From positions 626,082-690,081 of the forward strand of contig NZ_JACHOO010000003.1 in the NCBI RefSeq assembly GCF_014199915.1: a stretch of DNA of 64,000 nt, in the 5' to 3' direction. Each line of letters starts with the position of its first letter. Position 1 is the first letter of the stretch. Source of the DNA: Prosthecomicrobium pneumaticum. Lineage in GTDB: Bacteria; Pseudomonadota; Alphaproteobacteria; Rhizobiales; Kaistiaceae. A model generated the notes under the pieces. That model searched no databases. It worked only from the letters and a program-made list of their open reading frames with translations, and was not told the DNA's origin. Below, in pieces: positions 51,104 through 62,352 of the stretch. A program made the position numbers and the translations under genes.

Positions 51104-52507
51104 ATGACCCCCGTCACCTGCTTCGAGGGCAAGCGCGTCGCCGTCATCGGCCTCGGCGGCTCGGGCCTCGCCTCGGCGCGCGCGCTGATCGCCGGCGGCG
51201 CCGAGGTCGCCTGCTGGGACGACGGCTCGATCGCCGTCGAGGCGGCGCGCGCCGTCGACCTGCCGGTCGTCGACCTCAGCGAGGCGGATTTCTCCGCCTT
51301 CGACGCGCTGCTGCTCGCCCCGGGCATTCCGCTCACCCATCCGAAGCCGCATTGGTCCGTCCTGAAGGCGAAGGCGGCGCGGATCGAGATCCTCGGCGAC
51401 ATCGAACTGTTCTGCCGCGAGCGGCGCGAGATCGCGCCCGACGCGCCCTTCGTCGCGATCACCGGCACCAATGGCAAGTCGACCACGACGGCGCTGATCG
51501 CGCATCTCCTCACCGTCGATGGCTGGGACGTCCAGCTCGGGGGCAATATCGGCACCGCGATCCTGGCGCTCGAGCCGCCCTCGGAGAACCGGGTGCACGT
51601 CATCGAGTGCTCGTCCTTCCAGATCGACCTCGCGCCCTCGATCGACCCCACGGTCGCCGTGCTCCTCAACGTCACCGAGGACCATCTCGACCGGCACGGC
51701 ACGATCGAGCACTACGCCGCCGTCAAGGCACGGCTGCTCGGCCATGCCGGCACGGCGATCGTCGGCATCGACGACGAATGGTCGACCTCGATCGCCGACA
51801 GCCTGATCGGCCAGGGCAAGAAGGTGGTGCGCTTCACCGTGCGCCGCCCGGTCACGCAAGGCTATTATGCCGACAAGGGCCGCATCTTCGAGGTCGAGGC
51901 GGCCGTCAGCCACCAGATCGCCGACCTCACCGGCATCGGCGCGCTGCGCGGCCAGCACAATGCCCAGAACGCCACCGCCGCGGTCGCCGCCGCCAAGGCG
52001 CTCGCCGTCGCCGAACCGGTGATCGCCAAGGGGCTGAAGAGCTTTCCGGGCCTCGCCCACCGCATGGAGCAGGTCGGCCGGGTCGGCCGGGTGCTGTTCG
52101 TCAACGATTCGAAGGCGACCAATGCGGATGCGGCCGAGAAGGCGCTGTCGAGCTTCGGCCGGATCTACTGGATCGCGGGCGGGCGACCGAAGACCGGCGG
52201 GATCGCGAGCCTCGCGCCGCTCTTTCCGCGCGTCGCCCACGCTTTCCTGATCGGCGAGGCGGCGCCCGATTTCGCCGACACGCTCGCCGCGAAGAAGGTG
52301 CCGCACGAGATTTCCGGCACGCTCGACAAGGCGGTGAAGGCGGCGCTCGCCGCGGCCGCCGCCGACGAAGCCGCCGAGCCGGTGGTGCTTTTGTCGCCCG
52401 CCTGCTCGTCCTTCGACCAGTTCCGCAACTTCGAGAAGCGCGGTGAGGCCTTCAAGGCGCTCGTCGCCGCTCTGCCCGGGTTCAAGCCGATCGAGGGAGG
52501 CAAGTGA
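51104..52507 (+). CDS. murD: UDP-N-acetylmuramoyl-L-alanine--D-glutamate ligase
   Basis: 467 residues. [19 protein letters not shown] is the UDP-binding Rossmann motif, [18 protein letters not shown] the ATP loop, [19 protein letters not shown] and [16 protein letters not shown] the central and C-terminal blocks. It adds D-Glu to UDP-MurNAc-L-Ala. The ftsW ATG overlaps its stop. Confidence 0.96.
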   Translation: MTPVTCFEGKRVAVIGLGGSGLASARALIAGGAEVACWDDGSIAVEAARAVDLPVVDLSEADFSAFDALLLAPGIPLTHPKPHWSVLKAKAARIEILGDIELFCRERREIAPDAPFVAITGTNGKSTTTALIAHLLTVDGWDVQLGGNIGTAILALEPPSENRVHVIECSSFQIDLAPSIDPTVAVLLNVTEDHLDRHGTIEHYAAVKARLLGHAGTAIVGIDDEWSTSIADSLIGQGKKVVRFTVRRPVTQGYYADKGRIFEVEAAVSHQIADLTGIGALRGQHNAQNATAAVAAAKALAVAEPVIAKGLKSFPGLAHRMEQVGRVGRVLFVNDSKATNADAAEKALSSFGRIYWIAGGRPKTGGIASLAPLFPRVAHAFLIGEAAPDFADTLAAKKVPHEISGTLDKAVKAALAAAAADEAAEPVVLLSPACSSFDQFRNFEKRGEAFKALVAALPGFKPIEGGK

Positions 52508-53658
52508 TGGTCAGCCGCGCCGACCGCAGCCTGTTTTCCGAATGGTGGTGGACCGTCGACAAATTCCTGCTCGTCGGCGTCCTGTTCCTGATGTTCGCGG
52601 GCGTCGTCCTGTCGCTCGCCGGCAGCCCGCCGGTCGCCGAGCGGATCGGCCTCGACAGCTTCCACTTCGTCAAGCGGCACATCTTCTTCCTGTTTCCGAC
52701 CATCGCGATCCTGATCGGCGTCTCCTTCCTGACGCCCCGCCAGGTGCGGCGGGCGGCGCTCGTCATCTTCGTCGTGGCGCTGGCGCTGATGTTCCTGACG
52801 CTGTTCTTCGGCCACGAGGTCAAGGGCGCGCGGCGCTGGATCTCGCTCGCCGGCTTCTCGCTGCAGCCCTCGGAGTTCATGAAGCCGGCCTTTATCGTCC
52901 TCTCCGCCTGGCTCTTCACCGAGAGCACGCGGCAGTCGGACATTCCCGGCAACATCTTCGCCGTGCTCCTGCTCGCGATCGTCGTCTCGCTGCTCGTCGC
53001 GCAGCCCGATCTCGGCCAGACCATGCTGACCGTCATCGTCTGGTCGGCGGTGTTCTTCCTCGCCGGCCTCTCCTGGGTGTGGATCGGTGCGCTCGCCGGG
53101 CTCGCGGCGGGGGGCATCGTGCTCGCCTATTCGGTGTTTCCGCATTTCGCCGGCCGCATCAACCGCTTCCTCGATCCCTCGACGGGCGACACCTATCAGG
53201 TCGACACGGCCCTCGAATCCGTGCTGCACGGCGGCTGGTTCGGCCGCGGCCCGGGCGAAGGCATCGTCAAGCGCGTGCTGCCGGACAGCCACACGGACTT
53301 CATCTTTGCGGTGGCGGCGGAGGAGTTCGGCATCCTCCTCTGCATCCTGCTCGTGCTCGTCTTCGCCTTCATCGTCGTCCGCGGCCTGTCGCACAGCCTG
53401 AAGAACGAGGACGCCTTCGTGCGCCTCGCGGCAGCCGGGCTGTTCCTGCTGTTCGGCGTCCAGTCGGTCATCAACATGGCGGTCAATCTCAACCTGATGC
53501 CGGCGAAGGGCATGACGCTGCCCTTCGTCTCCTATGGCGGCTCGTCCATCCTCGCGCTCGCGCTGCAGATGGGCTTCGCGCTGGCGCTGACACGCCGGCG
53601 GCCCGAGACCGGCCGGCTGACGCTGCGCCGGATGCGGCCGGCCGGGGCGGAGGTCTGA
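52507..53658 (+). CDS. ftsW: Septal peptidoglycan glycosyltransferase FtsW
   Basis: 383 residues with about ten transmembrane segments, a SEDS-family protein. KGARRWISLAGFSLQPSEFM, QPDLGQTMLTVIVW, HTDFIFAVAAEEFG and KGMTLPFVSYGGSS are diagnostic. It polymerises lipid II with FtsI at the septum. I chose ATG 52507 (GGGAGG upstream) over the adjacent GTG at 52504; both are feasible. murG starts 3 bp after its stop. Confidence 0.95.
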   Translation: MVSRADRSLFSEWWWTVDKFLLVGVLFLMFAGVVLSLAGSPPVAERIGLDSFHFVKRHIFFLFPTIAILIGVSFLTPRQVRRAALVIFVVALALMFLTLFFGHEVKGARRWISLAGFSLQPSEFMKPAFIVLSAWLFTESTRQSDIPGNIFAVLLLAIVVSLLVAQPDLGQTMLTVIVWSAVFFLAGLSWVWIGALAGLAAGGIVLAYSVFPHFAGRINRFLDPSTGDTYQVDTALESVLHGGWFGRGPGEGIVKRVLPDSHTDFIFAVAAEEFGILLCILLVLVFAFIVVRGLSHSLKNEDAFVRLAAAGLFLLFGVQSVINMAVNLNLMPAKGMTLPFVSYGGSSILALALQMGFALALTRRRPETGRLTLRRMRPAGAEV

Positions 53659-53660
53659 CG

Positions 53661-54782
53661 GTGATCCGGGGGCGTGTCGTCGTTTCCGCCGGCGGGACCG
53701 GGGGACATCTCTTCCCGGCGGAGGCGCTCGCCTGGGTGCTCGTCGCGCGCGGCTGGGAGATCCATCTCGCGACGGACCATCGCGCCGAGATGCTCGGCGC
53801 GACCTTCCCGGCGAAGGAGACGCACATCATCCGCTCCGCGACGCCCTCGGGCCGCGACCCGGTGGCGATCGCGAAGGCGCTGCTCGCGCTCTACGGCGGC
53901 TATCGCGAGGCGAAGGCGCTGCTCGCCGGCCTCGAGCCCGCCGTGGCGGTCGGCTTCGGCGGCTATCCGACCGTGCCGCCGATGCTCGCCGCGGCGCGTT
54001 CGGGCGTTCCGACGGTGATCCACGACGCCAATGCCGTGCTCGGCCGCGCCAACCGGCTGCTCGCCCGGGGCGCGACGGCGATCGCGACCAGCTTCGAAAC
54101 GGTCGGTCATGGCGAGGCCTATCGCGCGAAGACGGTGATGACCGGCAATCCGGTGCGCCTCGCGGTCCGTGACGCCGCCGAGGCGCCCTATCCGTCGACC
54201 GCGCCGGGCGAGCCGCTGCGGCTCGTCGTCTTCGGCGGCAGCCAGGGCGCGCGCTTCTTCTCGGAGTTGCTGCCGGCTGCGCTCGGCCTTTTGTCTGCCG
54301 GTGAGCGCGCCCGGCTGAAGCTCGTCCAGCAATGCCGGCCGGAGGATCTCGAAGGCGTTCGCAAAGCCTATCGCGAACAGGGCGTTTCGGCCGAACTCGG
54401 GCCGTTCTTCCGCGACCTGCCGCGGCGGATCGCCGGCGCGCATCTCGTCCTGTCGCGCTCGGGCGCCGGCACGGTCGCCGAACTCGCCGTCATCGGCCGG
54501 CCGGCGATCATGGTGCCGCTGCCGCACGCCATCGACCAGGACCAGCGCCGCAACGCCGAGGTGCTGGCGGCGGCCGGCGGCGGCTGGCTGATCGACCAGG
54601 CGGCGCTGACACCGGAGCGGCTGGCGAGCGAATTGCGCGGCCATCTCGCCGATCCGGCGCCGCTCGTCCGCGCCGCGGCGGCGGCGAAGTCGATCGGCCG
54701 TGCCGATGCGGTCGACCGTCTCGCCGATCTCGTCGAGGCCGTCGCCCAGAAGCGGCCCTTTGCTACCGGAGTATCCTCATGA
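53661..54782 (+). CDS. murG: Lipid II synthase MurG (undecaprenyldiphospho-MurNAc-pentapeptide GlcNAc transferase)
   Basis: 373 residues starting with [20 protein letters not shown] is the acceptor-binding Gly-rich loop, [14 protein letters not shown] and [15 protein letters not shown] follow, then [11 protein letters not shown] in the donor domain and [20 protein letters not shown] in the UDP-GlcNAc site. It converts lipid I to lipid II. No in-frame ATG is available near the conserved start, which supports the GTG. Overlaps murC by 4 nt. Confidence 0.96.
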   Translation: MIRGRVVVSAGGTGGHLFPAEALAWVLVARGWEIHLATDHRAEMLGATFPAKETHIIRSATPSGRDPVAIAKALLALYGGYREAKALLAGLEPAVAVGFGGYPTVPPMLAAARSGVPTVIHDANAVLGRANRLLARGATAIATSFETVGHGEAYRAKTVMTGNPVRLAVRDAAEAPYPSTAPGEPLRLVVFGGSQGARFFSELLPAALGLLSAGERARLKLVQQCRPEDLEGVRKAYREQGVSAELGPFFRDLPRRIAGAHLVLSRSGAGTVAELAVIGRPAIMVPLPHAIDQDQRRNAEVLAAAGGGWLIDQAALTPERLASELRGHLADPAPLVRAAAAAKSIGRADAVDRLADLVEAVAQKRPFATGVSS

Positions 54783-56185
54783 AAATGCCCCGCGACATCG
54801 GTGCCGTCCATTTCGTCGGCATCGGCGGCATCGGCATGAGCGGCATCGCCGAGGTGCTGATCAATCTCGGCTATCGTGTCCAGGGCTCGGACGCGGCGGA
54901 GAACGCCAATGTCCAGCGCCTGCGCGAGAAGGGGGCCCGGATCGCCATCGGACACGCCGCCGCCAATCTCGGCGAGGCGCGCGTCGTCGTCGTGTCCTCG
55001 GCGATCAAGGCCGGCAATCCGGAGCTGAAGGCGGCGCGCGAGCGCTTGCTGCCGGTCGTGCGGCGCGCCGAGATGCTCGCCGAGCTGATGCGGCTGAAGA
55101 GCGCCATCGCGATCGCCGGCACGCACGGCAAGACCACAACCACCTCGATGGTCGCGGCGCTCCTCGACGCCGGCGGCTTCGATCCCACCGTGATCAATGG
55201 CGGCATCATCAACGCCTATGGCACGAACGCCCGCATGGGCGCCTCCGACTGGGTGGTCGTCGAGGCGGACGAGAGCGACGGTTCTTTCGTCAAATTGCCG
55301 GCCGATGTCGCGCTGGTGACCAATATCGACCCGGAACATCTCGACCATTACGGCTCGTTCGACAAGGTGCGCGACGCCTTCGAGCAGTTCGTCGAGAACG
55401 TGCCCTTCTACGGCTTCGCCGTGATGTGCATCGACCACCCCGAGGTGCAGTCGCTGATCGGGCGGATCGAGGACCGGCGGATCGTCACCTACGGCGCCAA
55501 TCCGCAGGCTGATGTGCGCTACACCGATCTCGCGAGCGAGGGCACCACCTCGCGCTTCCGCGTGCTGATCCGCGACCGGATCACCGGCGCGATGGAGGAG
55601 ATCGACGATCTCGCCCTCCCCATGCCGGGCGAGCACAACGTCCAGAACGCCACCGGGGCGATCGCCATCGCTCACCAGCTCGGCATTCCCGCCGAGGCGA
55701 TCCGGCGCGGCCTCGCCGGCTTCGGCGGCGTCAAGCGGCGCTTCACGCTCACCGGCACGACGGACGGCGTCTCGGTCTTCGACGATTACGGCCATCATCC
55801 GGTCGAGATCGCCGCGGTGCTGCGCGCGGCGCGATCGGCCGCGACGGGGCGGGTGATCGCCGTCGTCCAGCCGCATCGCTACACAAGGCTGCGCGATCTC
55901 TTCGACAGCTTCTGCGCCTGCTTCAACGATGCCGACACCGTGCTTGTCGCGCCCGTCTATGCGGCGGGCGAGAGCGCCATCGAGGGCATCGACCGCGATG
56001 CCCTCGTCGAGGGCCTGCGCGTGCGCGGCCACCGCGACGTGCGGCCGATCGCCGGTCCGGACGATCTCGCCCCGGCCGTGAAGGCGGTGGCCCGGCCCGG
56101 CGATTACGTCGTCTGCCTCGGCGCCGGCTCGATCACGCAATGGGCCTATGCGCTGCCCGGCCAGCTGAAGGACGCCGCCGCATGA
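54779..56185 (+). CDS. murC: UDP-N-acetylmuramate--L-alanine ligase
   Basis: 468 residues. [17 protein letters not shown] is the UDP-binding motif, [14 protein letters not shown] the ATP loop, EADESDGSF and [15 protein letters not shown] the central blocks, [14 protein letters not shown] and [11 protein letters not shown] the C-terminal ones. It adds L-Ala, the first stem-peptide residue. Overlaps murG and murB, 4 nt each. Confidence 0.97.
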   Translation: MKMPRDIGAVHFVGIGGIGMSGIAEVLINLGYRVQGSDAAENANVQRLREKGARIAIGHAAANLGEARVVVVSSAIKAGNPELKAARERLLPVVRRAEMLAELMRLKSAIAIAGTHGKTTTTSMVAALLDAGGFDPTVINGGIINAYGTNARMGASDWVVVEADESDGSFVKLPADVALVTNIDPEHLDHYGSFDKVRDAFEQFVENVPFYGFAVMCIDHPEVQSLIGRIEDRRIVTYGANPQADVRYTDLASEGTTSRFRVLIRDRITGAMEEIDDLALPMPGEHNVQNATGAIAIAHQLGIPAEAIRRGLAGFGGVKRRFTLTGTTDGVSVFDDYGHHPVEIAAVLRAARSAATGRVIAVVQPHRYTRLRDLFDSFCACFNDADTVLVAPVYAAGESAIEGIDRDALVEGLRVRGHRDVRPIAGPDDLAPAVKAVARPGDYVVCLGAGSITQWAYALPGQLKDAAA

Positions 56186-57153
56186 GCGCCGCCCCCGCCA
56201 TCTCCGGCGCCGGCTTTCCGCCGCTCGCGCTCGATCTCGACGGCGTGCGCGGCCGGGTGACGGCGAATGCGCCGCTCGCCCCGATCACCTGGTTCCGCGT
56301 CGGCGGGCCGGCCCAGGCCTTCTTCCAGCCGGCGGACGAGGACGATCTCGCGCTCTTCCTCGAGCGCCTGCCGGCGGAGATCCCGGTCACCGTGGTCGGC
56401 GTCGGATCGAACCTCCTGGTGCGCGATGGCGGCATTCCGGGCGTCGTCGTGCGGCTGTCGGCGAAGGGCTTCGGCGCGGCCACGGTGGAAGCGGGCGGCC
56501 GCATCCGGGTCGGCGCGGCGCTGCCCGACAAACGGGTCGCGGCCTTCGCGCTCGAAGCGGGGCTCGCCGGCTTCGCCTTCTATCACGGCATTCCCGGCGG
56601 CATCGGCGGTGCGCTGCGCATGAACGCCGGTGCGAACGGCTTCGAGACGCGCGACCGCCTGATCGAGGTGCGCGCCGTCGACAGGCAAGGCCGGCGCCAT
56701 ATCCTGCCGAACGCGGCGATGGGCTATTCCTACCGCGATTGCGACGCGCCGGACGATCTCATCTTCACCGAGGCCCTCTATCAGGGCGAGCCGGCCGAGC
56801 GGGCGGCGATCGAGGCGGTGATGGCCGAGGTCGAGGCGCATCGCGAGCGCGCCCAGCCGATCCGCGAGAAGACCGGTGGCTCGACCTTCAAGAACCCCGA
56901 GGGCGGCAAGGCCTGGCAACTGATCGATGCCGCCGGTTGCCGCGGCCTCGTGATCGGCGGTGCGCAGGTCTCCGAAATGCACTGCAATTTTCTGCTCAAC
57001 ACCGGCGACGCGACCGGCCGGGACCTCGAACTGCTCGGCGAGACGGTGCGGGCGCGTGTGCTGGCGACGAGCGGCGTGCGGCTCGAATGGGAGATCAAGC
57101 GCCTCGGTGTCGCCCGGCCGGGCGAGGCGGTGGAGCCGTTTCTCGGCGCATGA
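56182..57153 (+). CDS. murB: UDP-N-acetylenolpyruvoylglucosamine reductase
   Basis: 323 residues, FAD-dependent. [31 protein letters not shown] (FAD phosphate site), [43 protein letters not shown] (catalytic Ser region) and [12 protein letters not shown] are all family blocks of a type I MurB. It makes UDP-MurNAc, the substrate of MurC. ATG 56182 overlaps the murC stop. Confidence 0.96.
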   Translation: MSAAPAISGAGFPPLALDLDGVRGRVTANAPLAPITWFRVGGPAQAFFQPADEDDLALFLERLPAEIPVTVVGVGSNLLVRDGGIPGVVVRLSAKGFGAATVEAGGRIRVGAALPDKRVAAFALEAGLAGFAFYHGIPGGIGGALRMNAGANGFETRDRLIEVRAVDRQGRRHILPNAAMGYSYRDCDAPDDLIFTEALYQGEPAERAAIEAVMAEVEAHRERAQPIREKTGGSTFKNPEGGKAWQLIDAAGCRGLVIGGAQVSEMHCNFLLNTGDATGRDLELLGETVRARVLATSGVRLEWEIKRLGVARPGEAVEPFLGA

Positions 57154-57225
57154 ACGAGGCCGCGGCCGCGGAACGGCTGTCGTCTTCGCACATGCGTCAA
57201 TTCGGGATCGGGTGGTACATTCTAG

Positions 57226-57240
57226 TTAACGCGTCGTTAC
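57226..57240. promoter_or_regulatory. CtrA-like site in the murB-ddl gap
   Basis: TTAA-N7-TTAC, one mismatch from TTAA-N7-TTAA, in an AT-richer 132-bp gap that is the largest break within the cluster before ftsZ. It suggests a separately controlled internal promoter for ddl-ftsQ-ftsA-ftsZ. Sequence evidence only. Confidence 0.4.
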
Positions 57241-57285
57241 CGCGGCTTGAGGTAAGGTCGAAAGATTGATTCGTCGGAGATCGGA

Positions 57286-58206
57286 ATGAAGCATGTCGCA
57301 GTGCTGATGGGGGGGTGGTCGAGCGAGCGGCCGGTGTCGCTCAATTCGGGCCATGCCTGCGCCGCGGCTCTGCGTGAGGCGGGCTACCGGGTGACGGAGG
57401 TCGATGTCGGCCGCGACGTCGCCGATGTCCTCGCCCGGCTGAAGCCCGATGTCGTCTTCAACGCGCTGCACGGCCCGTTCGGCGAGGACGGCTGCGTGCA
57501 GGGCGTGCTCGAGATCCTCGGCCTGCCCTATACGCATTCCGGCGTGCTCGCCTCCTCGCTCGCGATGAACAAGGCGCGCGCCAAGGACGTGATGAAGGCG
57601 GCGGGCATCCCGGTCGCGGAGTCCGTGCTCATGCACCGGCTCGACGTGGCGAAGGCTCATGTCATGGAGCCGCCCTATGTCGTCAAGCCGGTGGCGGAGG
57701 GATCGAGCTTCGGCGTGCTGATCGTGCGGGCCGACGCCCCGCACCCCCCGCAGCAGCTCTTCGCCGCGGACTGGCCCTATGGCGAGATCGTGATGGTCGA
57801 GCGCTATGTCGCCGGCCGCGAGTTGACCTGCGGCGTGATGGGCGACGAAGCCCTTGATATCATTGAGCTCGTCACCGCCGAGGGGCACTTCTACGACTAC
57901 GACCAGAAATACTCGCCCGACGGGGCCCGCCATGTCATCCCGGCCCCGCTTTTACCGGATGTTTACCAAACTGTCCGGATGTTGGCGGTGCGGGCGCATC
58001 GCGCTTTGGGCTGTCGCGGCATCAGCCGCTCCGACTTCCGATATGACGATCGTCCCGACGGAACCGGCGCGCTGGTCTGCCTCGAGGTGAACACGCAGCC
58101 CGGCATGACCGCGACATCGCTGGTTCCGGATATGGCGGCACATGCGGGGATCGACTTCCCCGCGCTGATGCGGTGGATGGTGGAGGACGCGTCTTGCAGC
58201 AGGTGA
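57286..58206 (+). CDS. ddl: D-alanine--D-alanine ligase
   Basis: 306 residues with an ATP-grasp fold. VLMGGWSSERPVSLNSG starts it, ALHGPFGEDGCVQG and YTHSGVLASSLAMNKARAKD follow, then VVKPVAEGSSFGV (ATP binding), RGISRSDFRYDD and EVNTQPGMTATSLVPD (metal and substrate). It makes D-Ala-D-Ala for MurF. GGAGATCGGA precedes the ATG. The ftsQ frame begins before its stop. Confidence 0.96.
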   Translation: MKHVAVLMGGWSSERPVSLNSGHACAAALREAGYRVTEVDVGRDVADVLARLKPDVVFNALHGPFGEDGCVQGVLEILGLPYTHSGVLASSLAMNKARAKDVMKAAGIPVAESVLMHRLDVAKAHVMEPPYVVKPVAEGSSFGVLIVRADAPHPPQQLFAADWPYGEIVMVERYVAGRELTCGVMGDEALDIIELVTAEGHFYDYDQKYSPDGARHVIPAPLLPDVYQTVRMLAVRAHRALGCRGISRSDFRYDDRPDGTGALVCLEVNTQPGMTATSLVPDMAAHAGIDFPALMRWMVEDASCSR

Positions 58207-59096
58207 GCCGGCTGACCATGACGGGGAGAAGGAGCACGCTTCCGCCGAAGCGGGGCCGCTTCCGTCTGCCGCGTCGGCTCGGCCTTGCGCTCGCCGGCAT
58301 CGAATGGCGCATGCCCGAGCACGCCGGTCTGAAGGGCGCGGCGGCCCTGTTCATCGCCACCGCCTTCGCCGGCATGATCGCCGGGGACCATGTCCGCACG
58401 ACGATCGGCTATGCGACCGCCTGGTGCGGCCTCGCGGTCGACAGCGTGCGCATCTCCGGGCAGAGCGAGACCTCCGAGATCGAGGTGCTCGACAGCCTCG
58501 CCCTCGGCCCGCACGCCTCGATCGTGACGCTCGATCTCGGGGATGCCCGCACCCGCATCGAGGCGCTGCCCTGGGTCGCCCGTGCGACGCTGCAGAAGGT
58601 CTATCCCGATACCCTCAAGGTGGCGATCGAGGAGAAGAAGCCCTTCGCGCTGTGGCAGCGCGGACCCGTCACCACGATCATCGACGAGCGCGGCGCGGTG
58701 ATCGCGCCGCTCGCCGATGCCCGCTATGCGGGTCTGCCGCGGGTCGTCGGCGTCGGCGCGAACGAGCGCGTTCACGAGGTGCTCGACCTCGTCCGCCCCT
58801 TCGCGGCGATCGCCGGCCGCATGCGCGGCGCCGTGCTCGTCTCGGAGCGCCGCTGGAACATCGTGCTCGACGACGGCGTCACCATCCTCCTGCCGCAGGA
58901 CAAGCCCGAGGAAGCGCTGCAGAAGCTCGCCGTCGCCGAGGCGAAGAACGACCTGCTCGAGCGCGACATCGTCTCCGTCGATCTGCGGCTCGACGATCGC
59001 CTCTATGTCCGGCTCGCGCCCGAAGCGATGAAGCGCCGGATCGAGGAGATCAAGGCCCGCGAGAAGCTCGCCAAGAAGCGGGGGACGGACGCCTGA
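58194..59096 (+). CDS. ftsQ: Cell division protein FtsQ
   Basis: 300 residues from the TTG at 58194: basic N-terminal tail, one membrane helix (about 43-63), a POTRA domain (VDSVRISGQSETSEIEVLDS, LPWVARATLQKVYPDTLKV) and a beta domain (IIDERGAVIAPL). It links FtsL-FtsB to the divisome. The start is uncertain: TTG 58194 has GGAGG 7 nt upstream, GTG 58203 overlaps the ddl stop, and ATG 58218 is also in frame; the choice changes only the disordered tail. Stop overlaps ftsA. Confidence 0.9.
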   Translation: MQQVSRLTMTGRRSTLPPKRGRFRLPRRLGLALAGIEWRMPEHAGLKGAAALFIATAFAGMIAGDHVRTTIGYATAWCGLAVDSVRISGQSETSEIEVLDSLALGPHASIVTLDLGDARTRIEALPWVARATLQKVYPDTLKVAIEEKKPFALWQRGPVTTIIDERGAVIAPLADARYAGLPRVVGVGANERVHEVLDLVRPFAAIAGRMRGAVLVSERRWNIVLDDGVTILLPQDKPEEALQKLAVAEAKNDLLERDIVSVDLRLDDRLYVRLAPEAMKRRIEEIKAREKLAKKRGTDA

Positions 59097-60418
59097 TGGC
59101 CCTTTTCGAATCCTCCGATTCCCGTTTCCGGCCGCTGCCGCCGAAGAAGGCGACGATCGTCTCGATCCTCGACGTCGGCTCGACCAAGATCTGCTGCCTG
59201 ATCGCGCGACTTCGCCCCCGCGAGCCGGACGACATGCTGCCCGGCCGCACCCATTCGATCGAGGTGCTGGGGCTCGGCCATCAGCGCTCGCGCGGCATCA
59301 AGTCCGGCGTCGTCGTCGACCTGGAAAAGGCGGAGCACGCGATCCGGCTCGCCGTCGATTCGGCCGAGCGGATGGCCGGCGTCACGGTCGAATCCGTGAT
59401 CGTCAACATCTCGGCCGGACGGCTCGCGAGCGAGACCTTCTCGGCGAGCGTCAAGCTGTCGCCGCGCGAGGTCGAGGAGGCGGATATCCGCCGCGTGCTC
59501 GCCGCCGGCCGCGATCATTCGGTGACGGATGACCGCGTCGTCGTCCATTCCCTGCCGATCCGCTACGCGCTCGACGGCAATCCCGGCATCCGCGATCCGC
59601 GCGGCATGGTCGGCGAGCGGCTCGGCGTCGACATGCACGTGGTGACGGCCGAGGCCGGCCCGGTGCGCAATCTCGAACTGTGCATCGCCCGCTGCCATCT
59701 CGCGGTGGAGGCGATCGTCGCCTCGCCCTATGCGAGCGGCCTCGCGAGCCTCGTCGAGGACGAGAGCGAGCTCGGTGTCGCGCTGATCGATCTCGGCGGC
59801 GGCACGACGACGATGGGCGTGTTCTTCGACGGCCAGTTCGTGCACAGCGACGGCATCGCGATCGGCGGCCAGCACATCACCAATGACATCGCCCGCGGTC
59901 TGTCGACGCCGATCGAATATGCCGAGCGGCTGAAGACGATGCACGGCAATGCCCTGTCGATCACGGCGGATGATCGCGACATCCTGTCGGTGCCGCCGCT
60001 CGGCGAGGACGAGCGCGACATCCCGAACCAGGTGCCGCGTTCGGCGCTGACGCGGATCGTCCGGGCGCGTGTCGAGGAGATCCTCGAACTCGTCCGTGAC
60101 CGGCTCAATTCCTCCGGCTTCGCCACCATGGTCGGACGCCGCATCGTGCTGACCGGCGGCGGCAGCCAGCTGACCGGCGTCGCCGAGGCGGCGCGGCGGA
60201 TTCTCGCCCGCAACATCCGGCTCGGACGCCCGATGGGCGTCGCCGGCATGCCCGAGGCGACCCGCGGGCCGGCTTTCTCGGCCGCGGTCGGGCTTCTCAT
60301 CTACCCGCAGGTCGCGCGGCTCGAGCAGGCGGCGCGGTCGGGGCGGGGACGGTTCCAGCTGACGGGTACGGGCGGCTACATCGCGAAGATGGGCAGTTGG
60401 TTGCGTGAGAGTTTTTAG
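59096..60418 (+). CDS. ftsA: Cell division protein FtsA
   Basis: 440 residues of the actin/hexokinase fold. SILDVGSTKICCLIA is phosphate-1, GVALIDLGGGTTTMGVF phosphate-2, and IVLTGGGSQLTGVAE the adenosine motif. The C-terminal GYIAKMGSWLRESF is the amphipathic helix that anchors FtsA, and with it FtsZ, to the membrane. ATG at 59096 overlaps the ftsQ stop. Confidence 0.97.
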   Translation: MALFESSDSRFRPLPPKKATIVSILDVGSTKICCLIARLRPREPDDMLPGRTHSIEVLGLGHQRSRGIKSGVVVDLEKAEHAIRLAVDSAERMAGVTVESVIVNISAGRLASETFSASVKLSPREVEEADIRRVLAAGRDHSVTDDRVVVHSLPIRYALDGNPGIRDPRGMVGERLGVDMHVVTAEAGPVRNLELCIARCHLAVEAIVASPYASGLASLVEDESELGVALIDLGGGTTTMGVFFDGQFVHSDGIAIGGQHITNDIARGLSTPIEYAERLKTMHGNALSITADDRDILSVPPLGEDERDIPNQVPRSALTRIVRARVEEILELVRDRLNSSGFATMVGRRIVLTGGGSQLTGVAEAARRILARNIRLGRPMGVAGMPEATRGPAFSAAVGLLIYPQVARLEQAARSGRGRFQLTGTGGYIAKMGSWLRESF

Positions 60419-60511
60419 CCGGAAGGCTCGGTCGCCCGCGGCGGGGCGCCCGGTTCTTGAGATTGGGCCGGTTGCCGCCGACGGCCAAGGGGTCTAGACG
60501 ACGAGGTCAAC

Positions 60512-62296
60512 ATGACGATCAACCTGAAGATGCCGGACATCACCGAGCTGAAGCCGAAGATCACGGTGTTCGGCGTCGGCGGCGCGGGCGGCAACGCCGT
60601 CAACAATATGATCCGTTCGGGTCTCGAAGGGGTCGAATTCGTCGTCGCCAATACGGACAGCCAGGCGCTGATGTCGTCGCGCGCCGAGCGGCTGGTCCAG
60701 ATGGGCGTCGCCGTCACGGAAGGTCTCGGCGCCGGCTCGATGCCGGATGTCGGGCGCGCGGCGGCCGAGGAGGTGCTCGACGAACTGAACGACCACCTGT
60801 CCGGCTCGCACATGGTGTTCGTCACCGCCGGCATGGGCGGCGGCACGGGCACCGGCGCGGCGCCGGTGATCGCGAGGGCCGCGCGCGAGCACGGCATCCT
60901 CACCGTCGGCGTGGTGACGAAGCCGTTCCAGTTCGAGGGCGCCCGCCGCATGCGGGTGGCGGAAGCCGGCATTCGCGAATTGCAGGCGAATGTCGACACG
61001 CTGATCGTCATCCCGAACCAGAACCTCTTCCGCATCGCCAACGAGAAGACCACCTTCGCCGACGCCTTCGCGATGGCCGACCAGGTGCTCTATTCCGGCG
61101 TCGCCTGCATCACCGACCTGATGGTCAAGGAAGGCCTGATCAATCTCGACTTCGCCGACGTCCGTTCGGTGATGCGCGAGATGGGCAAGGCGATGATGGG
61201 CACCGGCGAGGCCTCGGGCTCGAACCGCGCGCTGCAGGCGGCGGAAGCCGCGATCGCCAACCCGCTGCTCGACGAGACGTCCATGAAGGGCGCGCGCGGC
61301 CTGCTGATCTCGATCACCGGCGGCCGTGACCTCACGCTCTTCGAGGTCGACGAGGCGGCGACGCGCATCCGCGAGGAAGTCGATCCGGACGCCAACATCA
61401 TCCTCGGTGCCACCTTCGAGGAGTCGCTCGAGGGCGTCATCCGGGTGTCGGTCGTGGCGACCGGCATCGATTCGGAATCGCGAGAGGACGTGACGCCGGC
61501 GGAGGTCCGCATGGCCGAGCTGAACCAGCGTCTGAAGACCGCCACGCAGCCCGCCCCGCCGGCGCCGCGTGGTCCGACCGGCGGCACTACGAGCCACGCG
61601 GTGCACGCCCAGCCGGTGATGCGCCAGCCGGTCGCCCCGGCGCCGCAGCCGGCTCCCGTGCAGCCCGTCGCGCATCATCCGCAGCCGGCGGCGGCCGATC
61701 CGGGTGTGACGATCGCTCCGATCGCGCCGCAGCCCGCCGCCTATGCCGCGCCGGAGCTCGATCACGAGTTCGATCTCGGACCGGCGCTCGGCGTCGCGCC
61801 CGAGCCGGCGCCCGTGCCGCAGACCTTCATCCCGCCCGCCGCCGAGGCGCCCGCGCCGCGCATGCCGCGCGTCGAGGACTTTCCGCCGATCGCCCAGCGC
61901 GAACTGCAGGCGCATCAGGGCCGCGGCGACGATCACCATGACGAGGACCGCGGGCCGATGAGCCTGCTGCGGCGTCTGGCGAGCGTCGGCCTCGGCCGGC
62001 GGGAGGAGGAGGCGGCCGCGCCCCCGGCGCAGCAGCCGCGGGCGATGCAGCCCGCTCCGCGCGCGCCGCAGCCGCAGCAGCCCGCCGCGCCCCGCGCGCC
62101 GGCCCAGCAGGCGCCGCAGGCCGGCTATGCCGCCCGTCCGCCGCAGGCCCGTCCGCAGGCGCCGGCCCCCAATGACAGCCTCTATCGGCCGCGTCAGGGG
62201 GAGCTCGACCCGCACGGCCGCGTCATGCCGCGCGAGACGCGCGGCGAGGATGATCAGCTCGAGATTCCGGCCTTCCTGCGCCGCCAGTCGAGCTGA
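60512..62296 (+). CDS. ftsZ: Cell division protein FtsZ
   Basis: 594 residues. The tubulin-like GTPase domain (about 10-315) contains [29 protein letters not shown] (GTP signature) and [11 protein letters not shown] (T7 loop side). A very long Pro/Ala/Gln-rich linker (about 330-575) precedes the C-terminal peptide [12 protein letters not shown], which binds FtsA. Length and tail are those of rhizobial FtsZ. It is 93 bp after ftsA and is followed by a strong terminator. Confidence 0.98.
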   Translation: MTINLKMPDITELKPKITVFGVGGAGGNAVNNMIRSGLEGVEFVVANTDSQALMSSRAERLVQMGVAVTEGLGAGSMPDVGRAAAEEVLDELNDHLSGSHMVFVTAGMGGGTGTGAAPVIARAAREHGILTVGVVTKPFQFEGARRMRVAEAGIRELQANVDTLIVIPNQNLFRIANEKTTFADAFAMADQVLYSGVACITDLMVKEGLINLDFADVRSVMREMGKAMMGTGEASGSNRALQAAEAAIANPLLDETSMKGARGLLISITGGRDLTLFEVDEAATRIREEVDPDANIILGATFEESLEGVIRVSVVATGIDSESREDVTPAEVRMAELNQRLKTATQPAPPAPRGPTGGTTSHAVHAQPVMRQPVAPAPQPAPVQPVAHHPQPAAADPGVTIAPIAPQPAAYAAPELDHEFDLGPALGVAPEPAPVPQTFIPPAAEAPAPRMPRVEDFPPIAQRELQAHQGRGDDHHDEDRGPMSLLRRLASVGLGRREEEAAAPPAQQPRAMQPAPRAPQPQQPAAPRAPAQQAPQAGYAARPPQARPQAPAPNDSLYRPRQGELDPHGRVMPRETRGEDDQLEIPAFLRRQSS

Positions 62297-62320
62297 GCGC
62301 GCGCTCTCTGTCACAGACGA

Positions 62321-62352
62321 GGCCCGGCGGTCCCCACCGCCGGGCCTTTCTC
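62321..62352 (+). terminator. Intrinsic terminator after ftsZ
   Basis: A perfect 10-bp stem GGCCCGGCGG / CCGCCGGGCC with a 6-nt loop (TCCCCA) is followed by TTTCTCATT. It lies 25 bp past the ftsZ stop and should end the dcw transcript before lpxC. Confidence 0.85.
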
